A DNA stretch of 64,000 nucleotides, from assembly GCA_944989445.1 (NCBI GenBank), contig CALYLW010000054.1, forward strand, positions 2,046,654-2,110,653. Direction: 5' to 3'. The notes beneath the pieces are model-generated. The model was not told where the DNA came from and searched no databases. It saw only the letters and a program-made list of their open reading frames with translations. A program made the translations under genes and the position numbers. This document shows positions 20,839 to 31,770 of this stretch, piece after piece. The DNA comes from Ampullaceana balthica (Eukaryota; Mollusca; Gastropoda; Lymnaeidae). Every line of letters starts with the position of its first letter. The first letter of the stretch is position 1.

Positions 20839-22697
20839 GCGATAATTATTTTAAAAAGTTTGTGGATGTATACAGTTTACCAGGTTATTTTGCCACCCTT
20901 CTACATCCACACCCATCACTACTTCCCCACTTTTTAGGGGCGTGTCTTGAACCCAGAAACATACTCAGGCCCCCACCGCTGGAAAGCCGTCATTTTCGTC
21001 AATTGAATACCACCGAAGACAGTTTTCGAAGACAGTTTTCGGTCCCTCCTCCTTGATCTACTGTGGCGCCATGCAGACATGTTGCCCCTTCTGCACCCCG
21101 TTCCTTCTATTTTTGTTTTTGCCACGCCACTGCTTCTCGCATGCGGAACTTCGTCCGCCTCATGTCAACTAAACAAACCTAAAGAAATCCATCTAAGTAA
21201 AAGCGTTCAAAGTTATCACGTGATGCAAACACGCTCACTGACAGTCAGTATCAATGGTGGCTGTTTTGTTTGAATAATTTGTAAAAGAGAAACAGAAAAC
21301 TTACCTTGGGGTGTGTGTGTGGGGGGAGGGGGGCAGCTTAACGATAGCCTGATAATCAACCCGTCACGTGACGGTCTTCCAATGAAATAGAATTGACTCT
21401 GAGAGAAATCCAAGTACAGAACACTCTGCAATCACACACACACTGACGCACATAATGGGTTGTCTTTCCTTAGCATCGGTAGCGGCTTCTCTCACCTCCC
21501 ACCCTGGAAAAATAAGAGCCCCGTGATGGGAGCTAACAAGGTCTACCATTCGTCCTGTCATGTTATTAAATCACCAGCCGCCCTCCACCAACGGCCTGTC
21601 CCACTTACCTGTGGTGCGGCGACTCCTGACAGTCACAGCTTGTTTGGCCCCACCACTACCTGTCAACCGTTTTGCCGAGAATGCCGCACGTAATCTCTTA
21701 ATAAACAAAACGTCACGGTAAGCACCTCCCCTCCCACCCCCACCCCACAGCCTAACGTTGTTTCACAAACACACGTCAACGTCAAACACACGACGATAAA
21801 TAAAAACTGGCAGTCAAGAAAAACAACACACAAAACAAAAATCAGGATTTTTCAAATATTTCTTTTTTTTTCTTTTCTTCGCCAGCACTCTCGTGTGCAG
21901 AAATTTAATTTTTTGAGTCCAGCTACCTCACTCGTTTCGCCCCGCCCCCCTATTTTTTTTCGCAGCCCCGCGCAATAAGAAACAACAAATTACATATATT
22001 ACCCGTGTCTATATGTCTACTAAAAACTTAATAACTATTCAGTTTAGAACATAAAACACTTTGGGCTTACGAATGAGCTTGGTATAAATGTATAATTACA
22101 CGCGCATATTTCTGGTTAGCGCAACACCAGTGGCGTAGTAAATGAAATAGGGGCTCGAACGGGCCGGAATACGTTTTTTCCATTATACGGAAAGTTTGTT
22201 AGGGGGGGGGGTGGTGGAGAGAGGGGGGGGGGTTCAACCAACCGCTCAGCCGTAAACTTTTTCTCGTGGAATTCGCAGACCAAATTCTCATTATGTTCTC
22301 AGCGGCGTAAACTCCATAGCTATGACATCACAGTGATGATCACTCCGAACTCTTCCACAACTTGTCACTTATGAGTCTAATTCTGATTTCGGTAATCCTG
22401 CAGATTTTACACGTATATTATAATTTATTATTTCACAGCGAAATTTAATTTTCTCTTGAGAACTTTCGTTTTTAATTTATTAAATGCATAATTATATGTT
22501 GTATTTCAGCTATTACAGCGCTAATTTGTGAGTCTTTTTATCTTTATTTTTCTTCGCCGCAGTTCTATCCACAAGAGTCATCGCTTCAACTCCGAAACAC
22601 GCGGCTAAACTTTTTAATTCCGATCCTAATGTGTCAACAAAGACAACGACCCGGCGTTGTCTCCAGGCGGACGTTGACATGTGATATGTAATTTTTC
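20839..22697. other. No gene seen over 1.8 kb
   Basis: Mixed sequence with several G or C runs (21320, 21955, 22200-22230). Fragments resembling GGCGTAG-type element ends occur at 22132 and 22301. Frames up to 93 codons show no motif. I cannot exclude small exons. Confidence 0.35.
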
Positions 22698-22699
22698 TG

Positions 22700-22785
22700 T
22701 TCACGTGGGGTGGGGGCTGCGAAAAGGGGTGGGTGTGGGCTGCGAAAAGGGGTGGGTGTGGGCTGCGAAAGGGGAAGGGGAGGCG
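22700..22785. repeat. 23-bp tandem repeat, about 3 copies
   Basis: The unit contains GTGGGCTGCGAAAAGGGGTG. The last copy ends in GGGGAAGGGGAGG. Short and young. Confidence 0.85.
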
Positions 22786-22892
22786 AATGAGCAAGGTTTG
22801 CTGTACTCAAAAATTAAATTCTGAACACGAAAAAAAAAGGGGGGGGGGTGTGCTGGCGAAGTAAAGAAAGAACAAATATTTAAAAAACGGGG

Positions 22893-23422
22893 CGGGCAAC
22901 ACGAGACAAGTTAGGGCACTGCCCCTGGACGGGCAACACATGAAAAGTTAGGGCACTGCCCCGGGACAAGCAACACATGACAAGTTAGGGCACTGCCCCG
23001 GGACAAGCAACACATGAAAAGAAAGGGCACTGCCCCGGGACGTGAAACACATGACAAGATAAGGCACTGCCCCGGGACGTGAAACACATGACAAGATATG
23101 GCACTGCTCCGGGACAAGCAACACATGAAAAGATAGGGCACTGTCCCGGGACGTGAAACACATGACAAGATATGGCACTGCTCCGGGACGTGAAACACAT
23201 GACAAGATAAGGCACTGCCCCGGGACGTGAAACACATGACAAGATATGGCACTGCTCCGGGACGTGAAACACATGACAAGATATGGCACTGCCCCGGAAC
23301 GTGAAACACATGAAAAGATAAGGCACTGCCCCGGGACGTGAAACACATGACAAGTTAGGGCACTGCCCCGGGACGTGAAACACATGACAAGTTAGGGCAC
23401 TGCCCCGGGACAAGCAACACAA
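22893..23422. repeat. 37-bp minisatellite, about 14 copies
   Basis: The unit contains AACACATGACAAGATATGGC and then ACTGCCCCGGGACGTGA. GACAAGCAACAC alternates with GACGTGAAACAC, and CTGCTCC with CTGCCCC. The variants recur in order, suggesting two- to three-unit block copying. Confidence 0.95.
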
Positions 23423-23489
23423 CACGATGTCAACAAATTGTAGAAATGTGAATATTTGCACCTCTGGTTCCCAAACTCTTGCTCCATGG

Positions 23490-23868
23490 ATGTGAATATA
23501 CCATGGTGGATGTGGATATACCATGGTGGATGTGGATATACCATGGTGGATGTGGATATACCATGGTGGATGTGGATATACCATGGTGGATGTGGATATA
23601 CCATGGTGGATGTGAATATACCATGGTGGATGTGAATATACCATGGTGGATGTGGATATACCATGGTGGATGTGGATATACCATGGTGGATGTGGATATA
23701 CCATGGTGGATGTGGATATACTATGGTGGATGAGGATATACCATGGTGGATGTGGATATACCATGGTGGATGAGGATATACCATGTTGGATGTGGATATA
23801 CCATGTTGGATGTGGATATAGCATGGTGGATGTGGATATACCATGGTGGATGAGGATATACCATGGTG
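23490..23868. repeat. 20-bp minisatellite, about 19 copies
   Basis: The unit is ACCATGGTGGATGTGGATAT, with GATGAGGATAT and GATGTGAATAT variants. Each copy includes the CCATGG palindrome. It runs directly into the 21-bp array with no single-copy gap. Confidence 0.97.
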
Positions 23869-25867
23869 GATGTTGATCGATATGAGGACATCATTGATCG
23901 ATGTGAGGACATCATTGATCGATGTGAGGACATCATTGATCGATATGAGGACATCATTGATCGATATGAGGACATCTTTGATCGATGTGAGGACATCATT
24001 GAACGATGTGAGGACATCATTGAACGATGTGAGGACATCATTGATCGATGTGAGGACATCATTGAACGATGTGAGGACATCATTGATCGATGTGAGGACA
24101 TCATTGAACGATGTGAGGACATCTTTGATCGATGTGAGGACATCATTGATCGATGTGAGGACATCATTGAACGATGTGAGGACATCATTGAACGTTGTGA
24201 GGACATCATTGATCGATGTGAGGACATCATTGATCGATGTGAGGACATCTTTGAACGATGTGAGGACATCTTTGATCGATGTGAGGACATCTTTGAACGA
24301 TGTGAGGACATCTTTGAACGATGTGAGGACATCATTGATCGATGTGAGGACATCATTGATCGATGTGAGGACATCATTGAACGATGTGAGGACATCATTG
24401 ATCGATGTGAGGACATCATTGATCGATGTGAGGACATCATTGAACGATGTGAGGACATCATTGAACGATGTGAGGACATCATTGAACGATGTGAGGACAT
24501 CATTGAACGATGTGAGGACATCATTGATCGATGTGAGGACATCATTGAACGATGTGAGGACATCATTGAACGATGTGAGGACATCATTGATCGATGTGAG
24601 GACATCATTGATCGATGTGAGGACATCATTGAACGATGTGAGGACATCATTGATCGATGTGAGGACATCATTGAACGATGTGAGGACATCATTGATCGAT
24701 GTGAGGACATCATTGATCGATGTGAGGACATCATTGAACGATGTGAGGACATCATTGATCGATGTGAGGACATCATTGATCGATGTGAGGACATCTTTGA
24801 ACGATGTGAGGACATCATTGAACGATGTGAGGACATCATTGATCGATGTGAGGACATCATTGATCGATGTGAGGACATCATTGATCGATGTGAGGACATC
24901 ATTGAACGATGTGAGGACATCATTGATCGATGTGAGGTCATCATTGATCGATGTGAGAACATCATTGATCGATGTGAGAACATGTTTGATCGATGTGAGG
25001 ACATCATTGATCGATGTGAGGACATCATTGATCGATGTGAGGACATCATTGAACGATGTGAGGACATCATTGATCGATGTGAGGACATCATTGAACGATG
25101 TGAGGACATCTTTGATCGATGTGAGGACATCATTGAACGATGTGAGGACATCATTGAACGATGTGAGGACATCTTTGATCGATGTGAGGACATCATTGAA
25201 CGATGTGAGGACATCATTGAACGATGTGAGGACATCATTGATCAATGTGAGGACATCATTGATCGATGTGAGGACATCATTGATCGATGTGAGGACATCA
25301 TTGAACGATGTGAGGACATCATTGAACGATGTGAGGACATCATTGATCGATGTGAGGACATCATTGAACGATGTGAGGACATCATTGATCGATGTGAGGA
25401 CATCATTGAACGATGTGAGGACATCTTTGATCGATGTGAGGACATCATTGAACGATGTGAGGACATCATTGATCGATGTGAGGACATCATTGAACGATGT
25501 GAGGACATCATTGATCGATGTGAGGACAATATTGAACGATGTGAGGACATCTTTGATCGATGTGAGGACATCATTGATCGATGTGAGGACATCTTTGATC
25601 GATGTGAGGACATCATTGATCGATGTGAGGACATCATTGATCGATGTGAGGACATCATTGATCGATGTGAGGACATCTTTGATCGATGTGAGGACATCTT
25701 TGATCGATGTGAGGACATCATTGATCGATGTGAGGACATCATTGAACGATGTGAGGACATCTTTGATCGATGTGAGGACATCTTTGATCGATGTGAGGAC
25801 ATCTTTGATCGATGTGAGGACATCATTGAACGATGTGAGGACATCTTTGATCGATGTGAGGACTCTA
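23869..25867. repeat. 21-bp minisatellite, about 95 copies, 2 kb
   Basis: The unit is GATCGATGTGAGGACATCAT plus T. Two main polymorphisms occur, GATCGATG against GAACGATG and CATCATTG against CATCTTTG. Stop-free frames of 679 and 682 codons on plus and up to 617 on minus exist because 21 is a multiple of 3. The plus readings are CEDIIDR and DVRTSLI heptads; the minus reading MMSSHRS absorbs the commonest polymorphism synonymously. Simultaneous openness in four overlapping frames argues against coding. Confidence 0.97.
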
Positions 25868-26365
25868 TTGATGGAAGTTTAAGAGTGTATCTTAGTAATG
25901 ATTACGATTGATCTTTGGTCTAATTCTGGTCTTGTTACAAGACAGCACGTCTAGCGTGGGATTCCACGCATGCTTGATGCATCTACTCAAACGTACAACC
26001 ATTTTATCTTGAAAAACTGTGCATACCTCGTGTGACGTATGACATGTCAGGAACTGCATAAGGTCGCCCCCCCCCCTTTCCTCCCCCCCTGCGCCGGTGA
26101 CCTACATTCCAATATGTATGTGTCCAGGGCCACCGTGCGTCATGTCACTTTGTTTACCTGTTGAGTTGTGATCGTCATATAAATACATCTTTGACACTTA
26201 TTTACATAATTAAAATCCCACAAGATTTAAAAGAAAGATTTATTTTTTATAGAAATGGGAACAAATGTGGAAAACTTATCTGGAGACAGGGAGCACAGCC
26301 TGAGTGGGAACAGAAGACCGTGGAGTCGTGGTCGTAATGTGGCGGGAAAATATAAAGTTCCCTTT
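25868..26365. other. No gene seen
   Basis: AT-rich sequence with a C run near 26068. No gene or RNA recognised. Confidence 0.4.
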
Positions 26366-26648
26366 TCAGACTATGCTGGAATATGGGGCAAGTGAAGCAG
26401 CGTTCACGGGTTTCTTCTTCAAGCCACGGCATACGAGGGGACCGTGTGGCTAGCACAATGCCCAGCCGCCCTTACTTCCCCAACCGATGTCAGGCACCCG
26501 TTCGGAGCTGGGTGGACACGGGGACGCCCTTTAGCATCGGGAACAAGACTCGAACCCTTTACCCTCGGGAACAAGACTCGAACCCTTTAGCCTCGGGAAC
26601 AAGACTCGAAACCCGTCCGTGACTCTCAGTACGACAGGCCAGCCCGAC
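26366..26648 (-). mobile_element. tRNA-derived SINE (family B) with tripled B-box region
   Basis: On minus, a TCGAGTC-containing B-box region is followed by the central CAGCTCCGAACGGGTGCCTG domain, GGCATTGTGCTAGCCACAC, and a 3' part with GTGAACGCTGCTTCACTTG. The 28-bp segment around GGGTTCGAGTCTTG (26534-26617) occurs three times in tandem, while the 12.9-kb copy has it once. The 3' part matches the fragment at 37.44 kb closely. Confidence 0.78.
26534..26617. repeat. 28-bp triplication inside the SINE
   Basis: Three tandem copies contain TCGGGAACAAGACTCGAACC. Each copy carries a B-box-like sequence on the minus strand. The copies are almost identical, so the event is recent compared with the SINE insertion. 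Confidence 0.88.
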
Positions 26649-26659
26649 CCTTGTAAAAT

Positions 26660-26815
26660 ATAAACCACAAGATACGACCCGCGGCGTAGCATACGCCGCA
26701 GACTTGCTCATCATAAGATAGTGCAATTATCGGGGGGGGGATGAGAGAACGGACTCAAACAGCAGCACGAAGTAATGGAAAAAAGCGAGTAAACGTGAAG
26801 ACATGTGCACAGCGG
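26660..26815. mobile_element. Dispersed repeat, copy 1 of 2
   Basis: The segment reading GGCGTAGCATACGCC, GACTTGCTCATCATA, AGATAGTGCAA, a G run, AACAGCAGCACGAAGTAATG and GAGTAAACGTG is shared with 62900-63045 at high similarity over about 130 bp. Non-coding. The GGCGTAGCATACGCC part is a short palindrome. Class unknown. Confidence 0.7.
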
Positions 26816-26853
26816 TTGTTGTTTAAAAAATGGGGACAACAGGAGATGGGAAA

Positions 26854-27055
26854 CAGGAGAGGGGGTAACAGGAGCGGGGGTAACAGGAGCGGGGGCAACA
26901 GGAGCGGGGGAAACAGGAGCGGGGGCGACAGGAGCGGGGGCAAAAGGAGAGGGGGTAACAGCAGCGGGGGCAACAGGAGAGAGGGCAACAGGAGCGGGGG
27001 CAACAGGAGCGGGGGCAACAGGAGCGGGGGCGACAGGAGCGGGGACAACAACAGG
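26854..27055. repeat. 15-bp G-rich minisatellite, about 13 copies
   Basis: The unit is AGCGGGGGCAACAGG, with AGAGGGGGTAACAGG variants. The same unit family forms a second array at 28.24 kb. Runs of five G every 15 bp could favour G-quadruplex formation. Open frames on both strands are artefacts. Confidence 0.93.
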
Positions 27056-27249
27056 TCAATCGAACCATCGAACAGGTGGCACCCCACCCCCCCCCCAAGT
27101 ATCGTTATTACCCCCCTCCCATTCAGTGGCGCTGGTACATTTTGTTTTCTTCATGAGAACTAATTAATTATTTGAATTAATTAAGAAAATATTGCTTAGC
27201 TTCTCTCAATATAATCTTACAACAGATAGTTTAAACCGCATCAATTTCT

Positions 27250-27903
27250 CAAAGATTTGCGAACGGCCGAAGGCTGACTTAACAAGAGCAGAACCACAGG
27301 ATGACTTAAGAAGATTTGCGAACGGCCGAGGGCTGACTTAACAAGAACAGAACCACAGGATGACTTAAGAAGATTTCCGAACGGCCGAGGGCTGACTTAA
27401 CAAGAACAGAACCACATGATGACTTAAGAAGATTTGCGAACGGCCGAGGGCTGACTTAACAAGAACAGAACCACAGGATGACTTAAGAAGATTTGCGAAC
27501 GGCCGAGGGCTGACTTAACAAGAGCAGAACCACAGGATGACTTAAGAAGATTTGCGAACGGCCGAGGGCTGACTTAACAAGAACAGAACCACAGGATGAC
27601 TTAAGAAGATTTGCGAACGGCCGAGGGCTGACTTAACAAGAACAAAACCACATGATGACTTAAGAAGATTTGCGAACGGCCGAGGGCTGACTTAACAAGA
27701 ACAGAACCACAGGATGACTTAAGAAGATTTGCGAACGGCCGAGGGCTGACTTAACAAGAACAGAACCACAGGATGACTTAAGAAGATTTGCGAACGGCCG
27801 AGGGCTGACTTAACAAGAACAGAACCACAGGATGACTTAAGAAGATTTGCGAACGGCCGAGGGCTGACTTAACAAGAGCAGAACCACAGGATGACTTAAG
27901 AAG
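27250..27903. repeat. 59-bp tandem repeat, about 11 copies
   Basis: The unit starts AAGATTTGCGAACGGCCGAG and ends CAGAACCACAGGATGACTTA. Variants are few (GAACAG against GAGCAG, CATGATG against CAGGATG, one TTTCCG). It separates the two 15-bp arrays. Confidence 0.97.
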
Positions 27904-28141
27904 CCCACTACACGTAGTTTAACCTGGCCCCGTAGAACAGGCATTAGCCCCATTGTTAACTGCCACCATCTAAACCCAAGCGTGCAGCGGGCATCGGATG
28001 GGACGGAATGTCAGCTGTCATCAGTCACTGGTCAGACACTTGTCACCTGACAGCGCCACCACGTGACGATCTGTCAGTCCGTACAACAACGCAACGTTGT
28101 TGTGTGACACAGCCCCCCCCACCCTGTCCTCGCTGAGTTGT

Positions 28142-28199
28142 TAGGAAGGTGATGCAGTAGTGTACTAATGTTAGGAATGTGATGCAGTAGTGTACTAAC
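28142..28199. repeat. 29-bp two-copy duplication
   Basis: Both copies contain GTGATGCAGTAGTGTACTAA. One more two-copy tandem event close to larger arrays. Confidence 0.85.
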
Positions 28200-28235
28200 G
28201 CCCGCGGTGTGCCTTTAAGTTGGTGGGAGCTTTGG

Positions 28236-28508
28236 GAGACAGGAGGTGGGGGCAACAGGAGAGGGGGTAACAGCAGCTGGGGCAACAGGAGAGGGGGTAA
28301 CAGGAGAGGGGGCAACGGGAGAGGGGGTAACAGGAGCGGGGGCAACAGGAGAGGGGGTAACAGCAGCTGGGGCAACAGGAGAGGGGGTAACAGGAGAGGG
28401 GGCAACGGGAGAGGGGGTAACAGGAGCGGGGGCAACAGGAGAGGGGGTAAAAGCAGCGGGGGCAACAGGAGAGGGGCAACAGGAGCGGGGGTAACAGGAG
28501 CTGGAGAA
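28236..28508. repeat. 15-bp G-rich minisatellite, second array, about 18 copies
   Basis: Units AGAGGGGGTAACAGG, AGAGGGGGCAACGGG, AGCGGGGGCAACAGG and AGCTGGGGCAACAGG occur in an ordered block of about 105 bp that repeats twice (28256-28360 and 28361-28465). The unit family is the same as at 26.85 kb. Confidence 0.95.
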
Positions 28509-28559
28509 AAATACAAAGAGTTTACATAAATAGCATGTGTACAAATACAAACACACACA

Positions 28560-28658
28560 CAGGCATGTTTGTACAATCTGTATATGCATGTTTGTACAAT
28601 CTGTATATGCATGTTTGTACAATCTGTATATGCATGTTTGTACAATCTGTATATTTAT
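28560..28658. repeat. 23-bp tandem repeat, about 4 copies
   Basis: The unit contains ATGTTTGTACAATCTGTATA. Copies are nearly identical. TTGTACAA is palindromic. Confidence 0.93.
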
Positions 28659-29571
28659 ACACATGAGTACATTCCAATTGCGGCATCTCAAAGAGAAGAG
28701 ACAGCTCACGATATAAGGGGGGTAACCTAAGAGGGTCGACGGAATTCTTAACTTGAGAACTTCTACATTCTACAAGGTATGGGGACATTGGCAGGTCGTG
28801 GAAACGGCGGGGCGGGGGGGGGGCATAGGCGGCGTGTAGGTGCGAAAGAGGCATGAGCGCATTTCGAAGATAGTTTTAATCAGCAACGATTTGAAACAGG
28901 GGCGGCCGAAACAGAGGCGGCCCGACAAGGTTTTACGTGTTTCAAAGACGAAACTGAAGGAATGCCAATGAGGATGAACCAAGTGTCAAATGACTCGCAG
29001 TGCCCACAACAATAGTCGCATTGAACAGAAGCGTCATTACGGGGGGTGCGGACCGCACCGGCTGTTACCGTCACAAGGGGAGACGCCTAAATGTAAAATT
29101 GTGTATTTGGCACTGGCGAACTATGAGGAGGTATGTGGGATACGTCATGAAAAAAAAAGGGGGGGGGGACACAACGAGCTACCGCACTGGGTGAAAATCA
29201 ACCCCAAGTGACGCCCCTGGCATTGAGCGTGGCTCCGGTCTAAACACCGGCCAATAAAACTTTGGTAGAGAGTGATCATTTAAACAACAGTTAACGAAAG
29301 CATTTCGATTAAATTTGAAAAGGACGTGTCAGGGTGGGGATGTCTCACTGACAAATTTCACTCGTAAACTACAAGAGTTGGCGGCAGACCTGTTGCAGAT
29401 CTATCAATTATATAATGTGATTGTGTCAGATTCATTTACAAAATATGTAATGGTAACTAAATTCTATACAAAAACATTAAAATATATATTTTCTTTAAAC
29501 TGTGTCAAAAATATAAACAGTGATTTCCACTGAGTTTATCATCAGAGGACGATGCACGTTGATGGAAACAG
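28659..29571. other. No gene seen over 0.9 kb
   Basis: Mixed sequence with G runs at 28810-28825 and 29158-29168. No recognisable coding, RNA or mobile feature. Confidence 0.35.
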
Positions 29572-29581
29572 GAACCGACTC

Positions 29582-29765
29582 CAATGTTCCCTCTAAGGCC
29601 CGTTGGTCCGTGTGCAAAGTCATAAAACTCGTGTGCAAAGTTGCTCAGCATTCATAGTTTGTGCAATATTTTAGCAAATTTGCTGCGCAGTAATTCCAAA
29701 CTGCTGCGCGGCGTCTGTCAAATATCTGCGCGGCCACGCACCCGCGCAGCTTAAAGGGAACATTG
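29582..29765 (+). mobile_element. hAT-type MITE, copy 2, with target duplication
   Basis: The ends are CAATGTTCCCTCTAAGG and, reversed, CAATGTTCCCTTTAAGC. Flanks at 29572-29579 and 29766-29773 both read GAACCGAC, an exact 8-bp duplication of the size made by hAT transposases (the left copy is separated from the end by two extra bases). The 184-bp interior contains the CTGCGCGG words shared with copies at 13.57 and 56.96 kb. Non-coding; it would rely on a transposase made elsewhere. Confidence 0.88.
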
Positions 29766-29773
29766 GAACCGAC

Positions 29774-30377
29774 CCACGCACGACTGACAGTCACTGCATA
29801 CAGAAAACGACTCCATATTTGTTCTCTGTTGATCTTTTGAACAAACGAGCCTGCACGGGCGGTAACCGTTAATTTAAACACGCACTGGATTTGCTTCCCT
29901 TTAAAAGACAATCGCTCTTATCTTACAAATCATTATCTTGTCTTGTATTTACGACTTACAGTTTATCTTCGACAAATTTATTCTCAACTCCGTTATATCA
30001 TTAACCCACAAAAGTCAAGCGGTTATTTTTTAAAATTCCTATTTAAACAAAAAATTATTTATATTTTTCTGTATTTTGAGAGGTAATTTAATTAAGTTTA
30101 AAAAAAAATTATCAAAGGTGTGGGGGTACACTAATAACCAGCTGCCAATCTAGACTATGGCTAAGAGTTGTGCCGTTTGTGGTGACGGGGTGGGGGTAAT
30201 TGTGAGGGGGTTCATGCATTGATATAAAAAAAAACAAAAAACAACTCAAGTCCGTTCGGAGGTAACTCCTAGAATGTCGGTGGCAAGGTTAGTGGTGCAG
30301 TCCACTAACAGCCGACAAGGGATAACAACAAAAAAATGACCAGAGAATTTGCTGAAGTGGATGGTTTTTCACATCAG
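29774..30377. other. No gene seen
   Basis: AT-rich sequence with A runs near 30100 and 30228. Nothing recognised. Confidence 0.4.
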
Positions 30378-30795
30378 CAGATCAATTGTCAACATGGCCA
30401 ACATATCAATTGTCAACATGGCCAAAAGATCAATTGTCAACATGGCCAATAGATCAATTGTCAACATGGCCAACAGATCAAATGTCAACATGGCCAACAA
30501 ATCAATTGTCAACATGGCCAACAGATCAATTGTCAACATGGCCAAAAGATCTATTGTCAACATGGCCAACAGATCAATTGTCAACATGGCCAAAAGATCA
30601 ATTGTCAACATGGCCAACAGATCAATTGTCAACATGGCCAACAGATCAATTGTCAACATGGCCAAAAGATCAATTGTCAACATGGCCAACAGATCAATTG
30701 TCAACATGGCCAAAAGATCAATTGTCAACATGGCCAACAGATCAATTGTCAACATGGCCAACATATCAATTGTCAACATGGCCAACAGATTGAAG
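30378..30795. repeat. 24-bp minisatellite, about 17 copies
   Basis: The unit contains ATCAATTGTCAACATGGCCA plus ACAG or AAAG. The 24-bp period keeps frames open on plus (163 and 135 codons, SIVNMANR octads) and minus (173 codons). The minus reading, LLAMLTID octads, would be hydrophobic, but overlap with open plus frames makes coding unlikely. Confidence 0.96.
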
Positions 30796-30828
30796 AAAAT
30801 ACACTTAAATGCAATGCTCAGCAATGGT

Positions 30829-31326
30829 AGCGATCGGTGAATGTCTTCATCACCACCTCTAGGGCGATCGGTGAATGTCTTCATCACCACCTCTAGGGCG
30901 ATCGGTGAATGTCTTCATCACCACCTCTAGGGCGATCGGTGAATGTCTTCATCACCACCTCTAGGGCGATCGGTGAATGTCTTCATCACCACCTCTAGGG
31001 CGATCGGTGAATGTCTTCATCACCACCTCTAGGGCGATCGGTGAATGTCTTCATCACCACCTCTAGGGCGATCGGTGAATGTCTTCATCACCACCTCTAG
31101 GGCGATCGGTGAATGTGTTCATCACCACCTCTAGGGCGATCGGTGAATGTCTTCATCACCACCTCTAGGGCGATCGGTGAATGTCTTCATCACCACCTCT
31201 AGGGCGATCGGTGAATGTCTTCATCACCACCTCTAGGGCGATCGGTGAATGTCTTCATCACCACCTCTAGGGCGATCGGTGAATGTCTTCATCACCACCT
31301 CTAGGGCGATCGGTGAATGTCTTCAT
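30829..31326. repeat. 34-bp minisatellite, about 14.5 copies, almost invariant
   Basis: The unit contains CGGTGAATGTCTTCATCACC and then ACCTCTAGGGCGAT. I see a single substitution (GTGTTC near 31117) in the whole array. It begins 34 bp after the previous array. Such uniformity indicates very recent amplification. Confidence 0.97.
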
Positions 31327-31770
31327 AAAGGACAAAATGCATTTTTTGGTCAAAATATTTCAGGTCGTTCTCCTTCAGGGAAACAATTTAATTTAAAAAT
31401 CACTTCAATGTTTTTATAACGTGCACCTAAGATTCAAGACTTAATGCAACCCCCCCCCCATTTTTTTTATATGACGTGACACTTAACTGGGGAACATTGG
31501 ACGTGATTGTGCCCTTAAAAGCACACGATATGGAACATTGCACGGCTCCGTTGCTAAGAAACTGACCAACCAGAGTGACCGACACAGCCAGGCCGGTGTT
31601 GGGGTTCCTGTCCAGACACGACTATGTTATACGGGTTCAACTGTCACATACATGTCACTCATATTGACATGTCAGGTCCCGGGGGGGGGCGCTCAATATC
31701 GGTGGAGGAGGTCCGTTAATTATTTAACGAACGTCTGACAAGAGATGTTTGCCCTACATACATGACTGAC
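31327..31770. other. No gene seen
   Basis: Single-copy sequence with a C run near 31451 and a G run near 31682. Confidence 0.4.

Noticed and set aside
23392..25911. Frames of 505-682 codons over the 20- and 21-bp arrays
   Set aside because: Same reason: periodicity of 21 bp and of three 20-bp units. At least four frames are open at once on both strands.
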